Source: Progne subis subis
Taxonomy: Eukaryota > Chordata > Aves > Passeriformes > Hirundinidae
Assembly (NCBI GenBank): GCA_022316685.1
Contig: JAKJHU010000023.1
Location: forward strand, 9,112,096 to 9,176,095
DNA: 64,000 nucleotides
Direction of reading: 5' to 3'
A model generated the notes under the pieces. It saw only the letters and a program-made list of their open reading frames with translations, searched no databases and was not told the DNA's origin. Both the position numbers and the translations under genes were made by a program. Shown piece by piece: positions 49,216 to 60,610 of the stretch (position 1 is the stretch's first letter; every line of letters begins with the position of its first letter).

Positions 49216-51671
49216 ATTCCACTTTAGACATCTTATATTTTGGAGTTTGACTCTAATCCACACCATTATCCACTACCTGGCACAAGTATCTTTTCCTTTG
49301 GATGATTCCACTTAATAAATACCCTTCCCCATCACCTGTTTGTCCTCCTGACCCATATTTTCAATTATCTATTTTCACAGGTCTGTGATACATATTTCAG
49401 TTGCAATTAATTTTTATTCTTGAACTGCAGCTTCTTTTTTCCAGGCTCTGTGGCTTATTTTGTGCAGTTTGGAAAACAGAAATGCTTTTATCTTGAGCTT
49501 TACTACAAGAACATTATAAAAGAAGATACTTCAATGAAAAATATGGAGGATTAGAGACAATTAAACTACTTATTTTAAGTTGCTTGGAACTTTTGCCTTG
49601 TTTGGAAGGTGGGTCTTCTTTTTAAGTTATGCCAACTTAGCAGTTCTATCTATCTATCTATCCCTTAATATATGGATGCAATTCCTCACTGCAGAGAGAT
49701 CTGGAATATCTGCTGCTTCCTCCCCCAAGAAATTATTATCTATATCTTTCCTTTTCCTTATTCACTCTGCCTAGTATCTGGTTGGCCACAAAACACATAT
49801 ATGAGATCTATCTCTTTAAGGAAATTTTGGCTCCCTGAAACTCCCTTCTTCCTTCCAGATTTGAACCAGATAAACTTCTGGAAGGCTGACATTCTGAATC
49901 CAGATTATTTTGTTTTCTATCTTAAGGACCATGTTCACCCTTCATTCTGATTCCAATTGCTTCCTAATGCTCATGGTTCTTGCAGTGTCTCCTTTTCAGT
50001 TTTTTATTGGCTCTTTGTACACAAAAACTGTAAAAAGCTGTTGCCAACTTTGAGAAATTGCCAGATTGTTTCAGCCTACCTGTACTCCTGTCCTGGATAT
50101 TGGGTTCATCAAGGCTTTCTATTCTGTAGCTATTGTTTCTTTCTGGAAGACAGAGCTGAAGATCTCATGCTGTGTTGGCATTGGTGGTGTAGTAAAATGC
50201 AGGTTTCACTCAGGCTTGTTAGTCCTTCCTTCTTTTTTCCAACCCCCTGGATATTTAGCTCTCTAGGTACTTCCAGCATGACTAAGCCCACTAACAGGTT
50301 TTAAGGAGGGCATACTTTTCCCAACAATTTGTTTAACTTGTTTTACTGGTTAAAATTGCCATTCAGTGTGTATAGCCCTGGTAAAGAACTGGTCGACGTT
50401 TCTGGCAGATCTTAGGCACAGAAAAGCAGTGGCTGTTCCCTGGAAATTTGGAGAGTTTATTCAAAACATTATTTATGTTTATTGAAAACAGCTGAAGACC
50501 AACACACATAAGTGAATTAATATAAGATTCAAGACTTTGGAAGACTTGATACTTTCCAGGTCCAGGTACAGTGCAGATTAGAGGGTGCATAAGCACTGGG
50601 AATAGAGGAACACACAGTGTCCTGAAGGTTCCCAAAAGAGGGGTGCAATTTTGACAGTCCTGTGACACGTCAGCCTTGTTTTCCATGCATCTTCTTGGAA
50701 AGACTGAAATTTAGAAACTCATTTAGCCTGTTAATGCATGCTTTCAAAAGGGAGGATAGAGACATGTACAGAAATTTATTAAATCTTGCCAGTGTATCTT
50801 ATTTACCAGACCATTTGTTAGATCAGGATTTACTGCGGAGAAGAGGAACTCTGTTTCTACAGTTGTTTGCTCAGAGCTGTATTCTTTGAAGACTACAATC
50901 TTGGGCTGAAGACTGCAAAATATTCACTGAGCATCTGTGACTCAGGCACTCTAATGGCAATATATTATATACCATAATAGCAGGCAGTAAGATTTGGAGT
51001 AACTCAGTGGAGGAAAATATAAAAGTTACTTTCCCATTTGACACATCTGGTCACCCCTAGAGGAAGTTTGAACTGTTGTAGTGAATCCAGCTGAGCACAA
51101 TTTTCTTTGGGACTCTAACCAACTCATCTGCTTTTATTGTGCTTGGAAAGGAAGGGAAAGGTAATAATTTTCAATTAAAAGTCCAACAAGTTGTGACATT
51201 TTATGCCACATACTCAAGCAACTTCCAAGCTCTTACTAATATTTTCAATCTCCTTTTTCCTCTCAAAGAAGTTAAATGAATGCATGAGGATGACACCAGG
51301 GAAAAAAATCTGATTACGGTTATTTTGTTGTGAGGGCTTCACTCAGACTTTGAGGGAACAAATTCAACGAAAAAAACCACAGAACAAATCTGCAGGACCA
51401 GTGGAGAGGAATAATATTCTCATACTCTGCCCATCTGTATCATCATTATTCCTAATGGTCTGTTCCTGCATTTCTAGAATACAGCGTACCTGGAGCAAGA
51501 TGACTAGCTGTTCTTTGGGACTCAGTGCATTTGGATTCAAAGCTGCATTTTTGCGGGAAACAGGATGAGGGAAGCTCCTATCACGAATACATTCTTCCTG
51601 TCAATCTTTCTGAAGCAGTCTCATGTGTTGTACATATGCCTTTTTGTGCCTTTCTTTTTCTTTCTTTCTGT

Positions 51672-53358
51672 TGTGGTTTGACACCAGCCAAATACCAAGC
51701 GCCCTGAAAAAGTCACTCACTTTCCCCCACCCCAGCTGGGCAGAGGAGAAGGAAGAAAAAAATAACAAATGGTTCACGAGTGAGATAAGGACTGGAAGAA
51801 AACACTCCAAGGGCAAAACTAGCTCAACTTAGAAGTACAAAGGGAATTTATCACTAACAAAGTCAGACGAGGATAATGAGAAGTAAAATAAGCCCATAAA
51901 TCAACTTTTTATTCCCAACCCCTCCCTCCTTCCCACCAACAGTCAGGGAGACAGGGCGTGGGGGTTTCGGGTCTGTTCATCACCAAGATTTTCTTCCACT
52001 GCTCCAGGAGAGGAGTCCTTCCCCTGTGAGGCCGTGGGTCCCTCCCACAGGACACAGCTCTCGGTGAAGTTCCCTGGTGTGGGTCCACTCCCACGAGCAG
52101 CAGCTAAACTGCACCTGCTGCAGCATGGGTCCCTCCTGTTAGAAATGCATATTATATAGTTGGCTTTTCACAAATATTAAAATGACTACTGTATGTATAA
52201 TGTAGGAAGATTGTACCGTATCTTTTTTTATTAATAAGAGTTTAGAAATGTGATGAATATACATTTTTTTAGGATTGTCACATAGTGTTAGAAGTAAAAG
52301 ACTAGGGTTATTTTTTTGTAACATCTAAACTGGGCAAACCAGAAGGTAGGGGGAGTCATCCTGCATTCCTGCAGGAAGATTGCTAACCAAAAAGCTATGG
52401 AACTTCTGTGATCAAGTAACTTATCCAAATGAAGATAACCAAAACCCCAGAAGAATTTATAGGACCTGTGCTATCAGATGGAATGGAGCCACCTGCAGAT
52501 GGATCTACCAGGAAAATGATTAGGGGGGGTTGAAACTGAACAAAGAAATTCACACTCAGAAAGAATGTTTGAATCATGCATGTGAATTTATAAATATGCA
52601 ACAAGCTGATACTTTTAAGGAGTAAACTTTTTGTCAGCAGGTATGCTGGCTGGCTAGGTGCCGAGCATCCTCGGCCAAGAAACTGTATTTTGCTTTTGTC
52701 TCTCTATTTTCTTAAAATTTTTATTAAACTTATAATTTTTTCTAAGAAAGTGAAACTTATTTTTCACACTCCCACAAGCACACAGCTGTCCCAAAACTGC
52801 TGTGATGTGGGTCTCTCTTCCCATGGGGTGCAGTGCTCCAAGGACAGGCTGCTCCAGCCTAGGAACAGGGCCCTCTATCTCCACTGGATCTTCCACTCAT
52901 CACAGCCTCTTCCAGGAATCGACATGCTCTGGGATGGGCACCTCCCCCATGGGCTGTGGGTGGATCTCTGCATCCCCCGTGGATCCACAGCTGCTTCACC
53001 ATGGTCTCACGACAGCCTGCAGAGGGATCTTGGCTCCAGCACCTGGAGCACCTCCTGCCTCTCCTCCTGCACTGACCTTGGTGTCTCCATGTTGTTTCCC
53101 TCACATGTTCTCACCACCTCCTCTTCTCTGACTAGAAGAAAAAAAACTGTGCCCCCTTTGTTTGGATCTTCTTAAATGTTATCACAGAGGTGTTACCATC
53201 ATCTGTCATTGGCCCATCCTTGGCCAGTGGCATGTCCATCTTCAGAGCCATCAGGGATTGGCTCTGCTGGACACGGTAGAAGCTTCTAGCAGCTTCTCAC
53301 AGAAGTCATGTCTGTGGCGCCCCTGCTACCAAAAACCAGGCTGTGCAAAACCAGCACA
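51672..53358 (-). mobile_element. Long songbird ERV LTR, minus, split by a nested LTR
   Basis: The plus strand reads TGTGGTTTGACACCAGCC at the left and AAAACCAGCACA at the right (TG...CA). The host parts are 51672-52136 and 52773-53358. Without the nested element and its duplicated 4 bp the length is about 1.05 kb. It is the same family as 31578-32665 in the opposite orientation, sharing reversed blocks such as CACTGACCTTGGTGTC, TTATCACAGAGGTGTTACCA and GAAGCTTCTAGCAGCTTCTCACAGAAG. The minus-strand polyadenylation region is at ATTTATCACTAAC near 51847. The left flank is a TTTC-rich microsatellite, so no target-site duplication could be confirmed. A 161-codon frame at 52690-53175 crosses the nested junction and is not a gene. 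Confidence 0.85.
52137..52768 (+). mobile_element. Nested solo LTR (632 bp) with 4-bp TSD
   Basis: It begins TGTTAGAAATGCATATTATA and ends GAAACTTATTTTTCACA. The 4-bp direct repeat CTCC lies at 52133-52136 and 52769-52772. Removing the element and one CTCC restores continuous host LTR sequence across the join. A 4-bp duplication is usual for class I (gamma-like) retroviruses. Polyadenylation could use TTTTTATTAAACTT near 52718 and the U5 would be short. The pattern CCACCTGCAGATGGAT..CCAGGAAAATGA and the TTTGTCAGCAGGTATGCTGGCTGG block match a songbird LTR I remember. It is AT-rich, unlike its GC-rich host. It must be younger than the host LTR. Confidence 0.9.
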
Positions 53359-53929
53359 TTTTCCCAATTTGTTAAGGATGACTGGGGATAACACTGGAAC
53401 ACAGTCTGACTTCTAATGCACCTCTAGAGAGCTCCTGGATGAATTGCTTTTTTGTCAACAGAATTTTGTTTTTCCTGCACATCCTTTATGGCACCTGTCT
53501 TCCACTGTAACTCTGGAATGGGTTCTGCCATACCTCACAGTCGTCATCACTTCCTTCAAATTAATTTGTGCAGGAAATTCAGATATCCATGCTGTTTACA
53601 TTGACATATATAGCTGAGACCACTCTCACAGGTCAGATTTGCATGTATATTCATGTGATTAGAAATCTTTTACTATCCAAATACCATTAAAAATACTCTC
53701 AGTTTTTCAGAAGTAACTATTTGGAAGCTATTCATGTTCCTTGGAAACTTAATGGAGAGACTAGCTTCTAAGAATTTTGTCTGTTAGATATGCTAAAGAA
53801 GAAGTTTTTTGCCATCCACCTCTCCTCCCAAACTCTATATTTTTATGCAAAGAGACTTCCCCTTCCTGAAAATATCATACATACAAAGACTAAGCAAAGA
53901 AATATTAGAAATGGAAGGTGTAAGTCCAG
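53359..53929. other. Unique spacer, nothing recognised
   Basis: AT-rich sequence between the interrupted LTR and the interrupted CR1. No gene or repeat family was recognised. Confidence 0.5.
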
Positions 53930-54275
53930 TGGGGAATGGCTAAAGGAGCTTGGGTTTTTAATCCTGGAGAAAAGGAGGCTCAGGGGAAACCTTATCACTT
54001 CCTGAAACTTCCTGAAAGGAGGTTGTAGCCAAGTGGAAGTTGGTCTCTTCTCCCAGGTAACAAGTGGCAGAACAAGAGAAAACATCTTGAAGATGCACCA
54101 CAAAAGGTTCAGGTTGGATATTAGGAAAAAGTTCTTCACTGGAAGGGTGATCAGGCATTGGAACCATTCCTAGATGCCTAGGAAAGTAGTGGAATCACCA
54201 TCCCAGAAAATATTAAAAAACCTGTGGATGTGGCACTTGGATGTATAGCTTAGTGGTAGACTTAGCAGGGCTGGA

Positions 54276-55032
54276 TGTCTAGGTTTGGAAAGACAGGTGT
54301 CTGCCAGGGAAATCTGCACCTTCCTTTGGAATGGAAAATGTAAATCCCCTCCATCCAAATTATTATAATTTTGCAATTAGGGGCTTTCATGCAAAGATAT
54401 AGGAATAGCAATTCTTTACTATGAAGATTAAAAATACAAATGTAGTACTACAAAACAAAAAACAAACAAACAAAAATCCTAGAAACCCTGACAGAGTCAG
54501 GGATACGACCGGGCTCTTTGTTGGTCAGGGTGTTGAAAGCAGTCCAAATAAATCCTCCTAGAGTAACAGATGCAGTCCTGTTGGAGTAGAGATGATTCCA
54601 TAGAAGGGTCCAGTGGTGGTGAGATAGGACCAGCCTTCCTCTGAGAAATCTAGCGGAAAAGTAGGCTGCCCTGCTGGTCTGAATCTCAGCTTTTATCCAG
54701 GTAGGAATGTTTGGCTCTTCCCAAACATCTCCAAGATGGGTGGATCATCTTACAATTTTATGATGTAATTGTATCAGTCATGTGGTGAGCCTTAATGGCC
54801 CATTAACAGGGGATATCTCCTGGAGGGAGGATCAGTTTGTGAAAGAGATAAAGAAACACTGCCCCACCTGGTTTTAACAGCTGGCCCATTAACAGAAGGC
54901 ACCTCCCCCCCCCCTCCCCCCCCCCCAAGTTATGAGGAAGGGATTATACAAGAGATAAAGAAAATACCTCCCCAACCAGTTTCAACAGATGGAAAATAGA
55001 ATACATATTTTTGGTTACATATTGCAACCCCA
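54276..55032 (-). mobile_element. ERV LTR inserted in CR1, with duplicated U3 segment
   Basis: The plus strand starts TGTCTAGGTTTGGAAAGACAG and ends near ATTGCAACCCCA. The order on the minus strand is U3 (right), a TATA-like GGATAAAAGCTGAG (plus about 54687-54700), then AGTAAAGAATTG (plus about 54414), a decayed AATAAA. Segments 54797-54882 and 54883-54990 are tandem copies of one U3 unit (GGCCCATTAACAG ... GAGATAAAGAAA ... CC.GTTT.AACAG). The second copy contains a C10-T-C11 run at 54905-54926. The target-site duplication is not clear (CTGGA against CCAGA if the element ends at 55026). It resembles a common songbird LTR family. No internal sequence is present. Confidence 0.85.
54797..54990. 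repeat. Tandem duplication in LTR U3 with G/C homopolymers
   Basis: There are two copies of about 86 and 108 bp. Each starts GGCCCATTAACAG and ends AACAG(C/A)T. The longer copy has expanded by C runs. Duplicated U3 blocks act as enhancer repeats in several retroviruses. Whether these do is unknown. Confidence 0.85.
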
Positions 55033-55118
55033 GACCCTGATGATCTTGCTGGTCCTTTGAAACCTAAAGGATTTTAGGATTCTATTAAATGATTCATTGT
55101 GGTTTCATGATTCTGTGA

Positions 55119-58100
55119 AACTCAATTTGGACTGAATTAAATGCAGCATAAATTATGGTATTACTCAAAGTAACATTTTTAAAAAGCTTGGATAGTTAAA
55201 ATGAGGTTCCTAGAAACAATAAGACTAAACATTGAACCTTCAGAATTTCTCCAAAGTATTTTCCTGGTTTTGTAATATCTGAGCTGAAATTCCCACATGC
55301 AATAAACTCCTTTCCTCTGTATTTTACTGTAGAATTATCAGAAGTAAAATCAACAAACCAAAGCATCTCTCTTTTCACAATTTTGTCAGGGTTCAAAATT
55401 AGTAGAACACAAGATGCCTCTTTCAGCTTCTGTTTACAACTTTTTAAGCAAAGAAAGAAAGCTCTGCCAGACTGAAAGTAATTACTCATTTCTAATGCAA
55501 TCAGCATATACAAACTGGACACCTGATACCAATGAAAAAGCCAGCCCACATCTTGCCTTTGCTGGGCCAGTTAACTCAAATATTAACTCCCCAAATCCTT
55601 TCTTCCCACTCCAAGGAAATAATGCATGAGATTGCACTGTGGAGTTTAGTACCCGCAACTTTAGAATGTTGCCTGGTATAGAATTTAAATAAGAAGGAGG
55701 AATTTACATCCAAGGCAAGGCGTGATAAAAATAATCCCAGAATTTTAAAGATGAAGTGAAAAAAAAAATCTTTCTTTTTCTAGGGCATTTGTTACTTACC
55801 AAAAAGAGAAGACTCTTTGGTGAAATGAAAAGTACCTTTAGACCAGAATCAGAAAATTGAATCCATGGCATGTGTTATTTGTAACCTGGAATAGTTGTGA
55901 GTTGCAGGTAAGAGTATCAGAAGAAAAAGGAATCAAAGCAAATAGCAGACCTTTTCATATGAAACACAACTTTATAAATCCTACTGTGAATTATTGCACT
56001 TACCTGCTGTCTCCTATCCATCTTGGCTGTTAGGTCCCTATGTGAGCTTTTGTGTGTCCCTATAAACAGACACTTTGGACATGCTGTCACTTTTCAATGT
56101 TTGCCAGTCTGTGTTTGGCTCTCTTGTGAGAGATGTTGTTCACAATGAGGTTGTGGGAACAGCTTTGGGGGAAGGTATTCAGACCTGGGAGCTGGAGGAT
56201 GACAACTCTGGGAGGGTGCAGCTCAGAGACACCTCCCATCCTCATGGGATTTCACAGGTGTATGGGGTGGGGATCAGGACGACAGCAGCCACATCTTCAG
56301 AAGATGTAATGGCACATCTGCAGTCAGCATAATTAATTCCGTTAACTTCAAAAAAACCCGGGCAGGCTGCTTTACTTGGTAGTCTGGCTGCTTAGATGAA
56401 AGAGATAAAACTGTGTCTGTTTCTTTCTGTACTCTGTGTCCGTATTTCTCACTAGCACAAAAAAATTAAAGCTGTATTTCCAATAAATGTCACCTCATAT
56501 CAATCACAGATAACATTAGCCTGTATCCCTGTGATTAATTCAGACACATGCACACAATTGTTTGTCTTGGAAGCTTCAGTGCATTGCACAGTAACTTACA
56601 GCCTGAATTTTGGGAAGCCCAAACCATATGTGGAAGTCAGCAAGCACTGCAGTTGCTTCATTACTTGCGGAGTTCAACAGTTAATTCTGCCTGGCTTCCA
56701 AACATCTTTGTCGTTCCCTAAAGCACTTCCTCTGCCATCTACCTTCACAAATTATTTGTAAGAACTGTTAGGAAGATGAGCACATTGAGTTAATTAAAAC
56801 TCAGACACATATTTTAAAAGCCCAGTATAACTTTCAATGATAAAATAATAAATCTGTATTACACTTGAAACAAGCAATTGCATAAATTGATATTGCTCCT
56901 ATTTAGAGCCTTGCATTCCCTCCATGAGGCAAGAACCCATTACCTCTGCAGAACCAATAGATAATATAAATTCCCAGTGTAAAAGAAGACCTCAGCCTGA
57001 GTACTCTTTGACTGGTTTACAGGCTATACAGGCAGTTTGGTACTCATATACCTGCACACCTGTTTCTCAGCCTCAGAAACAGCTCAAGTGCACTCTTCTC
57101 ATGTCAGTGTCACCCTTATATCAAAACAAGCTCTTCCAGGTACTTCAATAGTCATTTTCCAGGGGTGTTCTTCTTTGATTTCCAAGCTGAAAGGCCTGGG
57201 TCCAGCTCTCTTTTCTCCAGCTGTTTGCTCTTGCTGGACTTTGCTCCCTACAGCCGTAGTACTAAGAAACAACTGAATATTGATCTCTCCCAGTTAATTT
57301 TCCAGAATAATCTTTTTGTTTAACTTTTTTGCCAAAGCATTTTCCACTGAGATTGCTTCTCCTCTGAAAGACCAACAGACCTTCCAGACACCCTGGATTT
57401 TCTCGACAGGAATACCTCTCCTCCCTCTTGCCTTGATGCATAACTGGCATTTAGCTACACTCATGCACTTTTCTCAAAGTGCTCTCTTGCCCCAGTCCCT
57501 AGTGTTTGTTGACCTCTCTGCTAACCTCTGTCATGCCTGTGGTTTACCAGAAGTGAGAGTGTATCTGTTTGCAGGTACTGATGAGGATGCTGAGTACCTG
57601 GGCCAGTCCATGAGGAAGATATATGTCCCCATTCAGTGACCTCCCTGCTGACAGAAACCCGAAATCTGTCAATCAGACAGTTATTTTTCTTTCCAGCCTG
57701 TGCTTTTTTTCTTTTCAATAATTTTACATTTTTAAGCAGAGTATTGTCATCTCCTAAAGCCTTTACACCGTGTATGACTATTATATAAGTCCTCTTTAAT
57801 CATTAAATTTGTCATCTTATTGAAGATATATATATTGAAATAGTTATTTGATGAGATTTTTGTTATCCGGGGCATAATGCTAAGCAACACCAACTATATT
57901 CCTATAACTTAGAGGTTTTTTTTTTAAATCAAACCCTTACATCAGGTTTTTTGGTATTTTAACTACAATTTATGTCAGGCTCCTTGGAAAAATGCTCCTT
58001 GGATGGAGAAAACAAAAGATTGTCTTCTCCCATCCACTATTAGGAACTTTGTTCTGTACAGTGTTGCTCAAAGTGATTCTGATCCATTTATAAAATACAT

Positions 58101-58385
58101 TCTATTTGAAAGTTGCCAAGAAAATCCCTAAATTGAATTATTAATGAATAATATTGATTTTTGTTTATTTATACGTATTAATGTAGAACAGTAATGTATT
58201 ACTGTAGAACAGGAAGGAACCCTGCTTATCTTAGTATTTATTTTTTTAGAGCTCAAACACTTTCAGTAACTCTGCTTACCTGTTTTTTTTATTTTCAAGT
58301 CAGAGCCTGACATTTTAGCTTATGTCACAGCTAATTTTACTTTATTTCCTCCTAACCGATGGGAGCCAACGGGCCACCATAGTGT
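55119..58385. other. Unique sequence, no gene recognised
   Basis: No repeat family was recognised. An 85-codon frame at 56075-56332 and a 107-codon frame at 57316-57639 have a somewhat protein-like composition. Neither shows a domain I know, and both are overlapped or lack convincing splice borders. Confidence 0.45.
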
Positions 58386-58700
58386 GTGACAACCCTGTAG
58401 ATGTGCTGAAAGCACAGGCACACAGCGTGATACAGGAGCAAGGAAGTGTTTTATTCAATGTGAAGTACTTTGCTGCCGAGATATTGATGTGCCCTGATCA
58501 CCATGTGCCTTATTCCTCCCTCACTCAGTGTCTTCTCTCCTTTCATGGGCTGTGACTTGTGAAAGAAGCAGAAAAGCAGGTTGACTGTGTACAACAGAGT
58601 TACGTCTCCTATCAGCTTAACCCTGTCTAGGCAAGTCTGTGGGCACATTTCTGCAGAACAAGTGGCAATAACTTATGTCAGCTCTTTCACAGTTGCTCTT
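58386..58700 (-). mobile_element. Possible decayed LTR with primer-site-like end (low confidence)
   Basis: On the minus strand GAATAAAACAC (plus about 58450-58458) is followed 65 bp later by GGTTGTCACACA and then TATGGTGGCCCG, which looks like a CA terminus followed by a degenerate TGG-type tRNA primer-binding site. The region is GC-richer than its surroundings. No TATA box, opposite terminus or target-site duplication was found. Confidence 0.3.
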
Positions 58701-59169
58701 CTGCACCCTTCTTTCTCTTCTTCCCTCTTGCCCACTGCATACAGCTTCTGTGTTGATCTCAGCAGGCCTATGCACACAAGTGACTCCCACCATGGCTGTA
58801 CTAAGTCCACCTCCCACAACAGATCAGACTTGGTAGGAGTTTGCCTAAAATGCAGACTGTAAAAAGATACTGCTACTCTGTGCTTTTTCTGAGGATGTGT
58901 TTCAGAATTGTCACATGACATTATGGAAGCCACTAGGAATAGTGAGCATTCTCAGTATTACACTAGACATGGTCAGCTGGTCTAGGATATGAATTCAACA
59001 GCAATCATTTTCCTTCCCTCCTCTTCTGAAGGACCCAGCTCAGATCAATGGTAGCAAATCTCCCAATAATCATGAAAAAAGAGGATGTGGAGAATTACAT
59101 GTCAGTGAGTTTGGAAATTATTTTAATCAAATGATGAACTGTTTAGAAAATACCTGAAAGATAAAGAAA

Positions 59170-59880
59170 GTTAAAGAGGCAGTGGGGATTTGTAAGGAGC
59201 AAATTGTATTACAAAAATCTAATTTTCCTCTGCAGCTGAAAAGCAGATCTAGAACTAATCTATAAAACCTCACTTTGGGAACTCTTTTGATTTGATCTCA
59301 CATGACATTCTTATAAGCCAGCAAAAGAAATACAGCATGGATTAAATCACTAGATGGTGAATCCAAAACATGTTCTGTATCTACACTGAGAATTACTTCA
59401 AAGGCAAAATGTAAAGTGCCAGCAAGGGCCCATCCAGAGGTCTTTCTGCTCCAATTCTGTGCAATCGGTGATCCAAATCACACACACGTGACACAAAGTT
59501 GGGTTGGAACACAAGTTTGAAGTTCAAAGTTATCTTGGCAATGTAGGGAAAGGGCATGAAAACCAAGAACAGCCGCAAGGGAATGCTCCAGAGATTAGCA
59601 CCCAACTGCTTGGGAACAGTAAATTTAACAAATAGCTAGGTTGCTGTTTTGGAGAAGGATCATGAGCAGAATACAACAGTGCTGTACTGTTATGAAAAAG
59701 GCAAACAATGTACCATGATCTATAAACACACGTGGAGTTGGCAAAACACCCAATGTATCAGTAAGAACCGAGCAGGAATATCTTATCCAGTTTTGGGCAC
59801 TGTGGTTTAATGAAGATACAGACCAATTGGGGCATGTCAGAAGAGCAATGTGAGCACATTTGTACTGTGGAACTATTTTA
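59170..59880 (+). mobile_element. Ancient CR1/L3-like LINE fragment, ORF2 part
   Basis: Strongly decayed, but several landmarks of CR1-clade reverse transcriptase occur in order on the plus strand: GGCAGTGGGGATTTGTAAGGAGCAAATTGT near 59180, CACATGACATTCTTATAAGCCAG near 59300, ACACGTGACACAAAGTTGGG near 59484, and AAAAAGGCAAACAATGTACCATGATCTATAAACA near 59696. ATCTTATCCAGTTTTGGGCACTG near 59780 follows. Many indels and stops. This layer is older than the CR1 copies with readable tails. Edges are approximate. Confidence 0.6.
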
Positions 59881-59929
59881 CTCTCTAAAGACAGACAGTT
59901 CCCTGGCCTGGGCTAACTCATCAGGTATG

Positions 59930-60610
59930 TCCTGAAGCTCTCCAGGAGAGTGCAAGCTCTCCCAGGTCCAGCCGGGCCGGTGACTGGTTGTCATAGCCTA
60001 AAGGGTTATCCAGCCCATGGATATATAGAGATCATGACCATGGGTTTGCAGGATTTTTTAACACACAAGGACACAAGAGGCTTAAACCTCTAAATGTCTC
60101 TATTACAGATCACCACAAATGCTATGCAAGGATACATATTATCAATAAAGTTTACATATCTGTCTCTCAAGCCATTACAAATTACCATCAGCAGTCAATA
60201 CAGCACCAACCAGTGGCATAGGAACAATCAATTGTATAACAGCAATCGATATTATAGCAACCAATAACCAGCCATCACTAACAGGTGTAGGGACTATTAC
60301 AGGTACTACAATCCCATCACTACCGAAACAAGCTTATCAACGATTAGCAGCACACATGCTTATAATAGATTACTTTTATAGATGTATAATACCCATGTTA
60401 AATAAGGTAGACAGATGGCAGAAGGGGCCAAATCATCCCACAGGTGGGGAGAACAAACCAAACTGACTCCAAAAGTGGGCCTAAAGAGTGTCTAGTAAGA
60501 TAACAGAGAGACTCTCACTTCGGAGATTATCTCACATCCCAGAGCTTGCAGTATGTCAGCCAGATCCCCAGTGAGAGCCCAAGATCTTGTAAAGAGTTCA
60601 TGTGGAGAAT
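59930..60610 (-). mobile_element. Probable ERV LTR, edges uncertain
   Basis: The stretch begins around TGTCCTGAAGCTCTCCAGG and ends around CCAAGATCTTGTAAAGAG. Blocks such as GGGTTATCCAGCCCATGGATATATAG, GGACACAAGAGGCTTAAACC, GAGAACAAACCAAACTGACTCC and GGCCTAAAGAGTGTCTAGTA resemble a songbird LTR I remember. It follows directly on the ancient CR1/L3-like fragment. TG...CA ends and a target-site duplication could not be fixed. The orientation is a guess. Confidence 0.45.

Larger units (their letters stand above)
42716..51671. other. Mostly unique sequence with small repeats
   Basis: No gene recognised over about 9 kb. Small features are a tandem ATGATGATAAAA-type repeat at 45684-45720, an A run at 47407-47427, an AT-rich tract at 49108-49215 and (TATC)n near 49647-49663. 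A GC-rich patch at 45.29-45.56 kb may be a decayed LTR and is listed separately. Frames of about 150 codons at 45190-45648 and 46308-46766 (minus) are overlapped by others and resemble no protein I know. Confidence 0.5.
53930..55118 (+). mobile_element. CR1 LINE 3' fragment split by an LTR
   Basis: The left part (53930-54275) reads GGAGCTTGGGTTTTTAATCC, CTGGAGAAAAGGAGGCTCAGG, AAGGAGGTTGTAGCCAAGTGG and TTCTTCACTGGAAGGGTGATC, ending near GTGGCACTTGGATGTATAGC. The 3' end resumes after the LTR at about 55033 with CCTGATGATCTTGCTGGTCC, then CATGATTCTGTGA near 55106. Both parts are in the same orientation and in the right order, so an LTR landed in an existing CR1 3' UTR. Only the 3' UTR and the very end of ORF2 remain. 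Confidence 0.88.

Noticed and set aside
52690..53175. 161-codon plus-strand frame
   Set aside because: It crosses the junction between the nested LTR and its host LTR, so it is accidental.
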